Assembly (NCBI GenBank): GCA_025093985.1
Contig: JACAAK010000013.1
Location: forward strand, 930,001 to 994,000
Source of the DNA: Calvatia gigantea
Lineage: Eukaryota > Basidiomycota > Agaricomycetes > Agaricales > Lycoperdaceae
Reading direction: 5' to 3'
Length of the DNA stretch: 64,000 nt
Below the pieces are notes generated by a model. That model ran no database searches and was not told where the DNA came from. It saw nothing but the letters and a program-made list of their open reading frames with translations. The translations under genes and the position numbers were made by a program. Shown piece after piece: positions 9,931-21,439 of this stretch (positions are counted from its first letter, which is position 1; every line of letters begins with the position of its first letter).

Positions 9931-11084
9931 ATGAGCTCGAACCCCGATGAATACAGAGAACCGCAGCTTGAAGTTACAGACGACAAACTTGAAACAGACA
10001 GTGAAACCGAGTCATCAGACGAAGAAGCAGAGAACTCCGAAGTACCTGCACCAGAAACGGTTGTAACAAGCAACGAACCCGGAGAAACCACACAAGGAGT
10101 AAACCCAACAAGAGTAGAAGCAGTCATATCAGAACTCTTCAACGAACTCGACATAGCAGAAGAACAGTTAGGACAACAGGAGAACCAAGACACCGAAACA
10201 GAATCAGAATCAGGAAACTCAGAAATGACAGACAATACTGCACCCACCACAGCACCTAGCACAAAGGGACTTGTGCCCGACCCAGGGTTCTTCGATGGAA
10301 CACGAACCAAATTCGACGACTGGTGGAGAGCCATGACACTCTTCATGAAATTCAACAAAGTCAGCACGGCAGATGATAAAGCCATAGCAGTCTTGGCCAG
10401 ACTGAGGGGAGGAACAGCAGGAGCATATGCAGCAATGAAAGCACCACAAATCCTGGAAGGAGAAGACTCTGTAGACTGGAAGGTCTTTGCAGAAGAATTC
10501 AAACGAACCTTCTCAGACGATGCCATGAACGCGAAGGCGGAATGGCAGATCGAGAAATTCAAACAGGGGAATAGGAACACGGCCGACTACCTCATCGAAT
10601 TTGAGGTACTGAAAAACAAGGCAAAAACTGACAACCAGCATGCCATGTTCCTGTTGCGAAAAAACGCCCGACAGGATATTATCCACACCATCACAGGCTA
10701 CCCTCCAGCCGCATGACCTGACACGTACCCAGAATGGAAGGAGGCCATACTAGCGGTCGGACAAGGATATGAAGCATCCGAATACCGAGGAGATAAGAAA
10801 ACTAACTCGGGGACTACTGTACTTATGGAGGAATGGGAGAACCCATGGAGATAGGAAGCAGGCGACATGTGTTCAATGCAAAAGGGGAACCCAAATGCTA
10901 CAACTGCGGAATATTCGGACACATGTCCAAAGACTGCAAGAAACCCAAAGGGCTAACATGTTACAACTGCGGCAAAACCAGACACATAGCTAAAGCATGC
11001 ACCGCACCAAAGAAAGTACAGATCCGAGCAATGGATGAAGCAAAACCAGAGGAACACCAGGATTTTTCCGGAGACTCCGAGTAG
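9931..11084 (+). pseudogene. Gypsy-A gag, two CCHC knuckles, broken
   Basis: Starts ATG AGC TCG AAC; the same MSSNPDEYREP start is seen in Gypsy-1. An acidic Ser/Glu-rich N-terminal third (to about residue 100) is followed by the capsid domain (FFDGTRTKFDDWWRAMTLFM ... WQIEKFKQGNRNTADYL) and two zinc knuckles, CYNCGIFGHMSKDC and CYNCGKTRHIAKAC. Lesions: TGA at 10714-10716, where relatives have an Arg codon, and an extra base near 10828 that moves the knuckles to another frame. Gag ends GDSE then TAG at 11082. It packages RNA and forms the particle. The C-terminal tail overlaps the open pol frame. Confidence 0.85.
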
Positions 11085-14000
11085 GCGCTACCTCGAGAGT
11101 CAAGAAACTTGTATCTAGGATATCAGAAGAATATTACACGATTCCTCAGAAACGAAAGCGCGAACTAAACCTAAAAGGGAAAATCCAAACCCCGACAAAA
11201 AGAATAACAGTAAACACTATAGTCGACTCGGGATGCACCACCAGCAGCATCAGCAAAAGACTGGTAGATGAAGAAAAAATCCCCACGGAGAAATTAGGAC
11301 ACGAAATCACAGTACTTAACGCAGACGGCACGGCAAACCAAGGAGGAAAGGTCACGGAAAAGGCAACTATACAAATGGAAGTCGAAGGACACAAAGAAAC
11401 AATCGAAGCATCGGTCGTACAACTCCAAGACAGAGCAGAAGTATTCCTAGGACACGACTGGCTCATCAAACACAACCCGGAAGTAAACTGGCGAACAGGA
11501 GAAATAAAGTTCAATCGATGCCCAAAGAACTGCAAAGTCCCACACCAAAGCATCCAGGTAACAGACAAAACCCGAAGCATGGCCACCACCGAGGATATAT
11601 GGGAAGAGGAAGAAGAGCCTGACCCCACCGAACCATCAGACCTGCCGGACTACGTACGACCATTCACACATTTATTCAACAAAACTACATTCGACAAGCT
11701 ACCTGAACGAACAGAATGGGACCATGAGATAATCCTAACAGAAGACGCACCCAAGGAAATCAACATGGGAACTTACAACATGACGATCAAGGAACAAGAC
11801 GAGCTCAAGACATTTGTTAAAGAAAACCTCGAGTCAGGACGAATACGGCCATCGAAATCACCATACGCTGCGCCCACCTTTTTCATCCCAAAAAAGGATG
11901 GTTCAAAGCGACTCATTCAAGATTACCGACGATTGAATAATGTAGTCATCAAGGATAAAACACCACTGCCCCGAATCAGAGAGGTCATCGACAAACTAGG
12001 AAAAGCCAAATACTGTATTTCAACAAACTGGACATCATTTGGGGTTACAACAACGTCCGAATCAAAGAAGGAGATGAGTGGAAAGCAGCCTTCCTAACCA
12101 ATGAAGGGCTATTCGAACCCACAGTAATGTTTTTCGGTCTTAGTAATTCACCTGGAATGTTCTCAAGAATGATGGCGAGCATCTTCCGAGACCTGCTACG
12201 CGACGGAGACATAGTGAACTATATGGATGACTTCGCAATCCCGGGAGACACCAAAGAACAATTACGAGAACGAACCATCCGATTCCTAGAAAGAGCAGCC
12301 GAACACAACCTGTGCTTCAAACGATCCAAATGCATCTTTGACGCCGAAGAAATCCCAATGCTAGGAGTAACAGTAGGACACGGACGCATTGAAATGGAGG
12401 CCGAAAAGGTAAAATCGGTACGAGAATGGCCCCAACCACACAACAAGAAAGGAATAGAAAGATTCCTTGGTTTTGCCAACTACTACCGCCGATTTATAAA
12501 GAACTTCAGCAAGATAGCGGCCCCATTGAACAAACTGAAAGGATTAGAGGAGTGGGAATGGAAAGAGGAACAACAATCGGCATTTGACGAACTAAAGCAA
12601 CGAATCACAGAAGAACCCGCCTTAACACTACCCCAGAGGAAAGGTCAATTCCGGGTGGAAGTCGACGCATCAAACTACGCACTAGGGGGAGTACTCTCAC
12701 AAGAACAAAATTCGAAATGGCACCCAATCGCATTCACGTCCCGCACACTATCACCAGCAGAACAAAACTATGAAATCTACGACAAAGAGCTATTGGCCAT
12801 CATGCATGCACTAAAGGAATGGCGACACTACCTACTAGACGCAGAAGAGAAATTCGAAATCTGGACCGACCACGAAAACCTGAAATACTACAGGGAACCC
12901 CAAAAATTAAACGGCCGACAAGCGAGATGGTACCTATGGTTACAAGACTATGACTTCGCACTGTGCCACGTACCGGGAAAAACAAACACAAAAGCGGACC
13001 TCCTCTCCAGAATCTACCAAGAGCCAGAACAGAAAGAAGAGAAACTAGTCACCATGATCCGAGACACTTGGCTAGCAAGTGAAAAAGACGACAAACCATC
13101 AGAAGGGACCATCTTACTCCGTGCCGAACTGTTTATGGAACCCACCCTCAAGGAACGAATCAAGGCGAACAAAGGACGAGAAACGGCCATCATCCAAAAA
13201 ATACGCGACCAAGACCCTGACATCACCGAACACGACGGAATAATCTACAAAAATGCCAGCATGTATGTACCACCCGAACCGACACTCAGAGAAGAAATAC
13301 TACACCAGTACCACGACGCCCCCGACGCAGGACACCCGGGACAACACCGAATGATCGAGTTGATGACCAGAGATTACTGGTGGCTGGCAATCCGAACAGA
13401 CGTTCAAAAGTACATCAGAGGATGCCAGAACTGTCAACGAAATAAGCCACGCAAGACACCTCTGAAGACACCTCTACACCCGCTTCCCATCCCCAACGGT
13501 CCATGGGAAGAAGTGAGCATCGACCTCATTGGGCCACTACCCGAATCAGAGGGAAAGGACGCTATCCTAGTCATTGTCGACTGGTTCTCAAAAATGATAC
13601 GACTCATAGCGACAAGGACGGATGTTTCCTCAAAAGAACTAGCACAGCACTACCGAGATGAAATATGGAAGCTACACGGAATACCGAGGAAAATCCTTAG
13701 TGACCGAGGACCACAGTTTGCGTCCGAATTCACCGGTGAACTGTTCAAAGGACTAGGGATAGAACGAAACCTATCAACGGCCTATCACCCACAGACCGAC
13801 GGACAGACAGAAAGGATTAACAGAGAAGTCGAAACATACCTGAGGATATACTGTAACTACGACCAAAACGACTGGGTGAAATGGCTACCCATGGCCGAAT
13901 TCCAATACAATGACAAGAAGCACACCGGCACTCAGATAACACCGTTCTACCTGAACTACGGAAGACACCCCTGGAAAGGAAAGGAAAACGGAACAACGAA

Positions 14001-14625
14001 CAACCCTAGCAGTATGGAGTTCCTAAAACAACTCCAGAATGCAAGAAACAATGCCACTTCCGCACTACGATCATATCAAGAAAAGATGAAACGGACACAT
14101 GATAACAGCAAGATGAACACGAGGACATATCAGATCAACGATGAAGTATGGCTAGAAAACACCAACATCCATACCAATCAGTCATCAAAGAAGCTAGGCC
14201 AAAAAAGGTATAGGCCTTTCCGAATTAAGGAGAAAATAGGGGAAGCGGTGTATTGGCTGGCGATACCAGAAGGATGGGCCATCCATGATGTGTTTAACGA
14301 ACAGCTACTAACCCCGGCACAAAAGACATCATTCCACATCCAGAAAGAAGCACCAGCGCCCGAACCAATGATCATCAACAATGAAGAGGAATATGAAGTA
14401 GAAGAAGTCCGAGGAAAACGACGAAAAGGAAGGGGATATCAATTCCTTATACACTGGAGGGGATATAGCAACGAAGAAGATACGTGGACAGCGGAGTCAA
14501 ACTTACAAAACGCCCGAGACGCGATAGTGGAGTACCACAAAAGGCATCCGGAGGATACCTATAAAAAGGGGGGCAAGAAATCCAGAAAAAGACCAGTCAA
14601 GTCAAACCCCAGACAAAGATACTAG
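11039..14625 (+). pseudogene. Gypsy-A pol: protease, RT, RNase H, integrase, chromodomain
   Basis: Frame 2 from 11039. Protease with TIVDSGCTTSSIS at about 11215 and FLGHDW at about 11447. RT begins near 11840 (SPYAAPTFFIPKKDGSKRLI). A 5-bp insertion at 12013-12017 shifts to frame 1, which stays open to the TAG at 14623. After the shift: RT active site YMDD at 12220; RNase H (VDASNYALGGVLS, about 12660); integrase zinc finger (HPGQH ... CQNCQRNK); DDE core with [15 protein letters not shown] and TERINREV; GPY/F-like module; C-terminal chromodomain (YEVEEVRGKRR ... FLIHWRGYSNEEDTW, about 14395-14540). The chromodomain places it among chromoviruses, whose integrases can direct insertion to modified histones. 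Apart from the insertion the pol is full length and retains its catalytic motifs. Confidence 0.9.
11061..11084 (+). promoter_or_regulatory. putative -1 frameshift site between gag and pol
   Basis: Gag codons GAT TTT TCC GGA GAC TCC GAG TAG; the pol frame (-1) is open from 11039. The heptamer T TTT TCC (11063-11069), or T TTT TCT, or T TTT TTT in Gypsy-2 (62889-62895), lies 12 bases before the stop in all five family copies seen (rc 41576-41582, 55631-55637, 61494-61500). In each, pol is -1 relative to gag. T TTT TTT is a canonical slippery site; the TCC and TCT versions are non-canonical. Confidence 0.5.
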
Positions 14626-14631
14626 CCAAAC

Positions 14632-15617
14632 ATGTCCTCCCAAGCCAACCGCATCTCTATCAACTCCCTCGTCCACCCCAATCCAACCACGATCTCCTCA
14701 GTTCCCCTCCCAAAGCCAGGCAATAGCCAAGCACCCACACCCCAAGGCACCTGTTACAACCTCGCAACCACCCCGTCCCCAGCACAAGGACTCCTCGAGG
14801 CCCTCCTCAAAGATGTCAACAAAGCCACAAACGACGAAGTAGAAACAATCACGGCCCAAAACAAACGACTCACAGTAAACTGCCATATCACCCTTGCCAC
14901 TGCTTGCATCACCTTCGCAGACATGTACGCCGGGTTCGCCAACGCATCATCCTCCACAAGCCAACACATCCCCGCCATCTTCCGCGTGTTAGAATTATCC
15001 ACCCTCATACCCAGCGAACAAAGTCAAGTTCACAGCCTTCAGAGCCGTGTTGACCTCGCTCTAGAGGTATTCAACCACCTTGATATCACCGACACTTTCC
15101 TAGAACTCGCAGACGTCGCTATGAACTTACTAGGACGCGACAAGACCACAGAAGACCCAGACATCGATCAACTCGTTACACGCATTGGAGTCACTCTCAC
15201 CGACCTACACACCACCATCCGTTCCCCACCAACCAAACGAGCAGACACGCCCATGGACGAAGAAACCACCGTCTCAATGAAGGAGGAAGTCAATGTACTC
15301 CGACGATTCATAAAGACCATCACCCCACCACAGATCATATCAGTTTTTCTCCCACCAGCAAGATTCCACAGTGTACTACCAGGCCAAGAAAAGGACCAAC
15401 ATTATTGGAAAGCGATAGTCAAGAGCTACTGGGACAACTCAACCATCACCGAGTTCCCCTTCAACGGAGTCCCAGTCCCTATCCGTCAAGATGGCCGCAG
15501 CCATTGCCCGTCTTCTTCGCACGCTCCAATGAAGGAAAGTACCTCATCGGAGCCACCAAGAAAGCCCTCGCCGCCGCCGTAGTCAATGGAGAGTTTGACG
15601 AACTTCCTGAGGCATGA
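14632..15617 (+). pseudogene. Gypsy-A ORF3, conserved third ORF of unknown function
   Basis: Starts six bases after the pol stop (ccaaacATGt) and fills the space to the purine tract. The N-terminal ~55 residues are Pro/Ser-rich, followed by a mostly helical region with LLEALLKDV, ACITFADMYAGFANAS, VFNHLDIT and FLELADVAM. The C-terminal block has SMKEEVNVLRRFIKTITPPQ, FLPPARF and GQEKDQHYW, and ends VVNGEFDELPEA. No signal peptide, membrane span or zinc motif is visible, so the position is env-like but the protein is not. One deleted base near 15510 shifts the last ~36 codons. Copies in Gypsy-D (37040-38029) and Gypsy-E (51100-52089) are both exactly 990 nt without indels, which argues for selection on the protein. 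I do not recognise a family. Confidence 0.75.
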
Positions 15618-15626
15618 AGTCTAATC

Positions 15627-15943
15627 AGGGGGTATTGTTATGAGTTTCCACCGATCATAACGAGTTCCGTGATATTCTACATTCCTAGCTATCTGCGTAC
15701 CTGTTTCAGTTATTCTAGTCCAGCGTTCTCCGTAGATATGACTCGTACCAACTACCATGCCTTGACCGGACGTTTCATGTAGTTACTCCATCCATTCAAC
15801 CGGATAGCTCTAGACGTATTTAAGCGTACATACACCCTGTTGTATTCGGTACGCTTAACCACCTTCTGTTCTCTTTCCCTTACTCGCCCTCAAGACTTAG
15901 CCAGAGCTGCAACCTGAGGTCTAAACCGACTAAGGTCGTAACA
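15627..15943 (+). repeat. Gypsy-A polypurine tract and 3' LTR
   Basis: aggggg at 15627-15632 then tat, then the LTR 15636-15943. Gypsy-D and -E have the same run (rc ggggggtat, gggggatat) next to their 3' LTRs. TSD attgc follows at 15944-15948. Confidence 0.9.
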
Positions 15944-15948
15944 ATTGC

Positions 15949-16265
15949 TTTTAGAGGTGTTCAACAGAGTGAAAGAAGACTAAATTGTCTAAGGAATATA
16001 CACATAATACATAGGGTTTATATATCTAATGTCTTTGGTCTGTGCGCTGTTCTACCTATACAGGTGAGGTCTTATCTACCAGTAGCATATATTGAGCATA
16101 CTATGTATGTGGTTGTGTATTTAATAGACCATAGCCAGCAACCTAGAGTGTGGTCTAGTACTTTGTCCATAGTTCATTATCTCTCTTCAAGAGTAAAGTA
16201 CTCAAGAACCCATTTCAGCTATAAATAGACTGAACCAACATAGTGGTACAGATCAAGATTCAACA
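15949..16265 (-). repeat. Copia-2 5' LTR, remaining part
   Basis: Continues 9443-9541 after Gypsy-A, ends gattcaaca. The right TSD gaagg of Copia-2 is at 16266-16270, followed by Copia-3 internal sequence. Confidence 0.9.
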
Positions 16266-16292
16266 GAAGGAGGGAGATTAATGCTTCAACAA

Positions 16293-19200
16293 TCAAGTGG
16301 CAACTTGCCAAGCTTCAATGTTGGAATTGAAAATAAGTCCTAGCTCAGGATGGAAGAGGTTTATTTTGGTTATACCAAGATTCTTCATAAAGATATCAGT
16401 AGGATTGTCTTGTGAGGACACATCACCAATAATAATTATCCTATCTTCAACCAATTCTTGCACATAGTGGTAATGTATATCTACATGCTTCAACTGTTTT
16501 TCAACAATGGGATTTTCAGTCCAAAATTTGGACCCATCATTGTTAATGTAGAGAATGGGAGTAGAATGCTCTATACTGAGCTCCTCCAGAAGCTGTGACA
16601 GCCATTTCACTTGTCATGAAGCATCAGACAGTTCTTTATATTCTGCCTCAGTGGATGATAGTGAAACTGTCTTCTGTTGTTGTGAAGTCCAGGTAACAGC
16701 ACTGGATGTGATCATGCAGATATTTCCCAAAACAGATTAGCAGGTCTCTGTATCTTGAGCCCAATCTGAGTCACTGAGACATTCCAACATCACTGTTGGT
16801 TTCCCAGTATTGCCTTTATATCACAATGCATAGTTCCTTATCATAGACCAGTACTTTAATACATGGATTCCAGTGCAATAGTGCTCAGGTGTGGGATTAG
16901 CAGCATATTGTGCCAGCTTAACTATGGCAAAGGCTATGTCAGGCCTAGTACTGATCATCAAGTACATCAAAGAACCAACCAATTGTTGGTACTTCTGACA
17001 GAAGGGGGCTGTGGCAGTGTTCTTGTTTATAATGAACTGGAATCTGGCTGGCAATGGCATTTTAGCTGCGGTAGACTGCAGAACTTGGAAGTGCACTAAA
17101 ATCTTATCCAGATATTTGACCTGTTGGATAAAGATGCACTACTTGGAGTGATTTCTCTGAATACTCATTCCAAGAAACTTTGCAAGGTCCATGGTCTCTG
17201 TATTCCCACTTTCTGGTGAATTTTCCCTTCAACTCTTTGAGCAGGGGGGAATTCTTTGGACCTAGAAAATTCACATCATCAATGTAGACAATGGCGACAA
17301 TCAGCTCATTAGTCTTCAGATGTCTGTGATAATAAACTGCATAGTCAGATTTACAGCAGGTAAAATCCAGCTCAACCATCAACTAATGCAATTCCTTTCA
17401 CTATTAGTGACCAGCTTGTTTAAGGCTGTAAATTGCTTGCTTTAGTCTCTATACTTTGCTCTTCTGTCCAGGAAGTCAAAACCCTTTGGGCTGTTCCATG
17501 TACATAGATCTCCTCATCCAGTTTGCCATAAAGATAGGCAGTTTTAACATCAATGCTGTGCATATTCCAATTATGGATTGTAGTGAGTGTAAAGCTTATG
17601 TGCACAGTGTTATAGTGAGATAGAATTTGTTCTAATTCTACCCAATATCTATCCGCAGATGATATCAAAGGGGACTCCTTCTCAAAGGCTCAAAGAATAG
17701 ACAAAGTAATACAACTACTTTGAATATACTTAAGTCTTACAATCAGAGGTCTATCCTCAGAGTATAACTTCTTAATGTCTTATGCAGTACTTTCAATAGT
17801 TTAGAAGCAATGTCTTAAGAGCAGAGTATAAGAGTGTGTTAAGAGTTATAGATTGAGTCTCCACCTAACCAAGTAGAAACGATGGGGTCTACTGGTCAAG
17901 TTGAGGGGTTTATATACTACAGCGGTGTGCTACTGTATTGTACTGTATTCGTATGTTACATGTCTATATATGGTATTTAAATGTGGTACGACTTCAAAGT
18001 GGTATGACTTTGAATTATGACATAAGCTGTGCTATTTATATGTATTAAGTTCTAGATATAGTCTAGGTACGTTCTAGCCTTAGAGCGTTCCAGAACCTGT
18101 ATTATCTAAGTAAATATGCAAGTTCATAACACACAGACTCATAGCAGACAACTGGTGAGAACAACTCATTGTAGTCAATGTCTTCAACTTGCAAGAATTC
18201 CTTCACAACTAAGTGAGCTTGCAGGTGGCCATTGGACTTTTGGTTGAGGACCCAATAGTTTTTAACTGTCTTCCTTTCTTTCAGCAAGTCCACAATTTCA
18301 TATACTCCACATTTCTTCAATATGTTGAGTTCTTCGATACATGCAGCCATCCATTTCATCTTTTCAGGCTCAGGAAGCTTAAGCATATCATAGAAGGTTT
18401 CAGGCTCTCCATGAGAGGTGTTATGCACCATTTGTATCAAGAAATCAATCAACTTTACTTTTTCCTCACTGACAAGCCTATTGATATCCATGTCATGCAT
18501 GTCATGAGATGTCGGATCATAAGGTAGAAAATTGGGCATGGACAGCAGTTCTGGATGTAGAGGGAGCTGAAACAGAGGTAAATCAAAGGGTTGTGGCAGG
18601 TACCACTCAGCATGAGCCCTCTGTCTCACATATTTAGGATGGTTAGTCCTTGCTCTCCACTCATGTATGACTTCATCTAGAGGGGCATTGGCATGGACAC
18701 ACTGCCTATCCTTCTGCTGCTCTTGTCAGTGAGTCCTATTGATTTCTCTCTCTATTGAGATTGGATGCCTATTCTCTCCATAAGTGTTGCCAGGTCTGAT
18801 AGGTAGCCTGCCCTGTCATTCGGAATGACACAGCTCTATCTGTTCAGGGTCTACAGCACAATACTTTGGAACTGGAATTGGGAATTCTTCAATATTATCC
18901 CAAACATTCCAATCCACATACCAATTTGCACTATCATCTTCAAGCTTCTTCTCAATAGTCATACCTTTATGAGAAGGCAATGTAAATGGGGTATGCCTAG
19001 ATGGTGGTTGGTCTCCTGGTGAAGGAGCACATAATGAAATGCTGTCTGGTGGTGTAGGTTCATACTAAGGTAATGGAGGTGTAGGTGAGAATATTTCAGT
19101 TTAGAAGGTGGAGAAGTAGGAGGTAAATGAGGTAGGACTTTTGAAAGTGGAACATTTCCAGTATCATCCAAAAATGGTGGAAAAGGAGGTGAACACTCTT

Positions 19201-21439
19201 CACTTCTTGGCAGATTTCTCTCTCCTCCATAATTCAGCCAGTTACTGCTATCTGGCACTAAACAAATACATTTAGGGAAATATCCCTCATCAAATAAGGC
19301 ATTAGGTAATACAAAGATCACATTGCCTGCCATGTACTGTATAAAGATATAGTTCTTTGAACCTTTATATCTGAGGAATATCATCATCTTGGATTTCATG
19401 GTCAATTTGTTTGGGTGGATTTTGTCAAGTAGAAATACATATGTGCTGCATCCAAACACATGGATATGGGACAAGTCTGGCTTTTCCCTTGAATAACACT
19501 CAAAAGGTGTCTTCCACTACAGATGCTGGACTGGCATGCAATTATATAAATACACTGCTGTATTCAACACAAACTCTTACCATGAGTCAGGTAGACATGC
19601 CTGAAAGTATAAAGCTTGTGCTTTCTCATGTAGGGTGTGGTTCAGTCACTCTGCTCACCCATTTTGCTGATGTGCATAGGGAGTAGTGGTCTCATGGGTG
19701 ATTCCACATATTGTGAACCATGCTGTTAAGCATTCATTGATATACTTTCCTCCATTATCAGTGCAAAAATGACAAATCTGCATACTGGAGAGGTTCACTA
19801 ATGCAACAATCAGCTGAATAAGCTTCTCCAGTGCCTCAGACTTCTTTCAAAGGAGGACAATATGTGCATGAGAAGAGAAGTTGTCTAATAGCATCATTGC
19901 CCATTTATATTTATGGTAACTAATGACTGGCAATTCCATCAAGTCTGAGTGACATAGCTTGAAGACTGAGGAGGCCCACTTGGAGTTCTCTAGAAAGGGG
20001 TTATTGTGCATTTTTCCCCTTGTACAGCCATCACATAGAGGCTTCTGGGAAGGTAGTGGTGAAATCAGTACAATACCCTCAATGTGCTTAGGAAGCTTGG
20101 AGAGCACACAATCTGAGAGATGTCCCATTCAATGATGCCAATTGATATAGTCAGGTTGGTATAATGCTAACACTACTGGCTTCTCCTTGCTATGATGCAA
20201 GATATATGTGTGCACCATATGTATGTTGTTCATGAATAACTGATGAGGCCAGGCAAACAATACAGCTCATCCCGACTTATCATGGATGGTGGTCCCTTCA
20301 ATAGTCACCTCAAGGGTGTGTCTAGTCTGAAGGATCTGGCCCAAGGACATGAGCCATTCAGTAATTTCCTTAATATAAAAGACTGGCACAATATAAAAGA
20401 CTGGCACAATACATGAAGTAGCACTATGAGTCTTTCCCCTGTCTACGACATCATGCTGGAATATAACAGATCCTTGACCTGTCATTTCATAGTTCTGGTT
20501 GCCAGTGGCTTGAATAATGCTGAAGTGGCCCATCTTAATCTCCATAAAATCAGAGAGATAACCAGTGACATGGTATGATGCTCCTGAATCAAGGAGCCAA
20601 TCCACATTATTCACAATGTGTTTTTTCCCTTCTCCTCTACATTTAAGACACTGTGAGAGATCACATAAGTGATATGTCTTGATCACATTGAGAGCATCAT
20701 GCTCTTTATGCAACTGTGTCCTTTGCTCATCTGAATACTGAATATTATTCAGCAGGCAGATCTTACTTTCTGGCTTAGTTTTCACACTAGTGAAATAAAC
20801 AGAAGTCTGAGCACCACAGGCGTACTCCCAGTATATATTACAATTTGTAAAGTCCATACAATGATGTCTATGATGTAAGCCTATAGGAGGTGGATGATAT
20901 GCTACATCTGCATAGCTCTGCCCTGCTCAGTGGCTATCTCATTGTCCCAACTTATCTGTGGAATCTCCAGAGCATCCTGCTCCTTGGCAGACAGACTCTG
21001 TGTTTGAATCATTCTGTTCCATCCATTGACAGGACTGTACATCTTCTTCAGTATCAGAGAGTGAATAGTAGGAAGAAGGTACTGACCTACACCCTCCATC
21101 AGAACTATAATTCATCTCATCATCTAAGTCGATGGCAGACATATCAGTTGCCTTTAGTGTCTGCTTCTTCTTGAGCAGCTTTGGCTTCTTGATAGTTGCT
21201 GGCTTGTCATATATTAGTGCTAGCCATGCTACTTCATCCTTCTCTCTTGTAATGTGGGAGGGATTGCCTGTTGGGGCATTGACCTCCATCAAGTCAAACC
21301 TCTTCCACATTTCCTCCAAACTCTTACTTGACAAAGAAGTTGTGTTGAGATGTTTGTCCCACTTCTTTAGTATAGTAACCTTGGCTTTTACTGAAGGTTT
21401 GCAATGATGTTTGGGCTTGGGCACAGTAATGCATGACAT
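16293..21439 (-). pseudogene. Copia-3 pol, interrupted by a solo LTR
   Basis: Ends WQVAT then stop at 16293. Domains in element order: linker with HCKPSVKAKV (about 21420); protease with WLLDSGASYHVTG (about 20600); integrase zinc region (CDGCTRGKMHN), CTDNGGK with the catalytic Asp kept (about 19760); RT (DIDYNELFSPVV, about 18170); after the solo LTR, VKTAYLYGKLDEEIY (about 17540), YIDD in VYIDDVNFLGPK (about 17280); RNase H (ISTRPDIAFAIVKLAQYAAN, about 16920). Several frame changes and stops. The RT metal-binding YIDD is intact, unlike Copia-2. Confidence 0.8.
17608..18131 (-). repeat. 524-bp solo LTR (S-family, short form), TSD cacag
   Basis: tgttatagtgagatag ... gttcataaca with cacag at 17603-17607 and 18132-18136. 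About 400 bp match the 895-bp LTRs at 23746 and 61885, including the block around gatgatatcaaaggggact and the TATA-like tatataaa (rc near 17915). The distal U3 part differs and is shorter. Confidence 0.9.

Larger units (their letters stand above)
9542..15943 (+). mobile_element. Gypsy-A, complete Ty3/Gypsy chromovirus with an extra ORF
   Basis: 6.4 kb: LTR - self-complementary PBS - gag - (-1 frame) pol - ORF3 - purine tract - LTR, TSD attgc. Both LTRs are 308 bp and differ by 8 transitions by my count. It is the most CpG-rich and best preserved element here. Its visible lesions are a TGA and a frameshift in gag, a 5-bp insertion in RT and a 1-bp deletion in ORF3, so it cannot be autonomous as written. 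It is the best reference for the decayed relatives Gypsy-1, -2, -D and -E. Confidence 0.95.
2768..16265 (-). mobile_element. Copia-2, near full-length Ty1/Copia element containing Gypsy-A
   Basis: Order in element sense: 5' LTR (16265-15949 plus 9541-9443), tRNA-type PBS, gag, pol with protease, integrase, RT and RNase H, polypurine tract, 3' LTR (3496-2768). Integrase before RT defines Ty1/Copia. The flanks are the 5-bp duplication gaagg (2763-2767 and 16266-16270). Without Gypsy-A and the solo LTR it is about 6.8 kb. Many nonsense codons, a lost gag start and lost catalytic residues make it inactive. Confidence 0.85.

Noticed and set aside
9927..10580. 217-codon minus-strand ORF
   Set aside because: Antisense shadow of Gypsy-A gag; Ser-rich composition mirrors the acidic Gag codons, and it is not kept in Gypsy-1 or Gypsy-D.
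14632..15617. ORF3 as an envelope gene
   Set aside because: No signal peptide, no membrane span, no glycosylated ectodomain pattern; only the position is env-like.
2333..16265. tandem Copia array made by LTR recombination
   Set aside because: The gaagg duplication and the split purine tract show insertion of one Copia in another instead.
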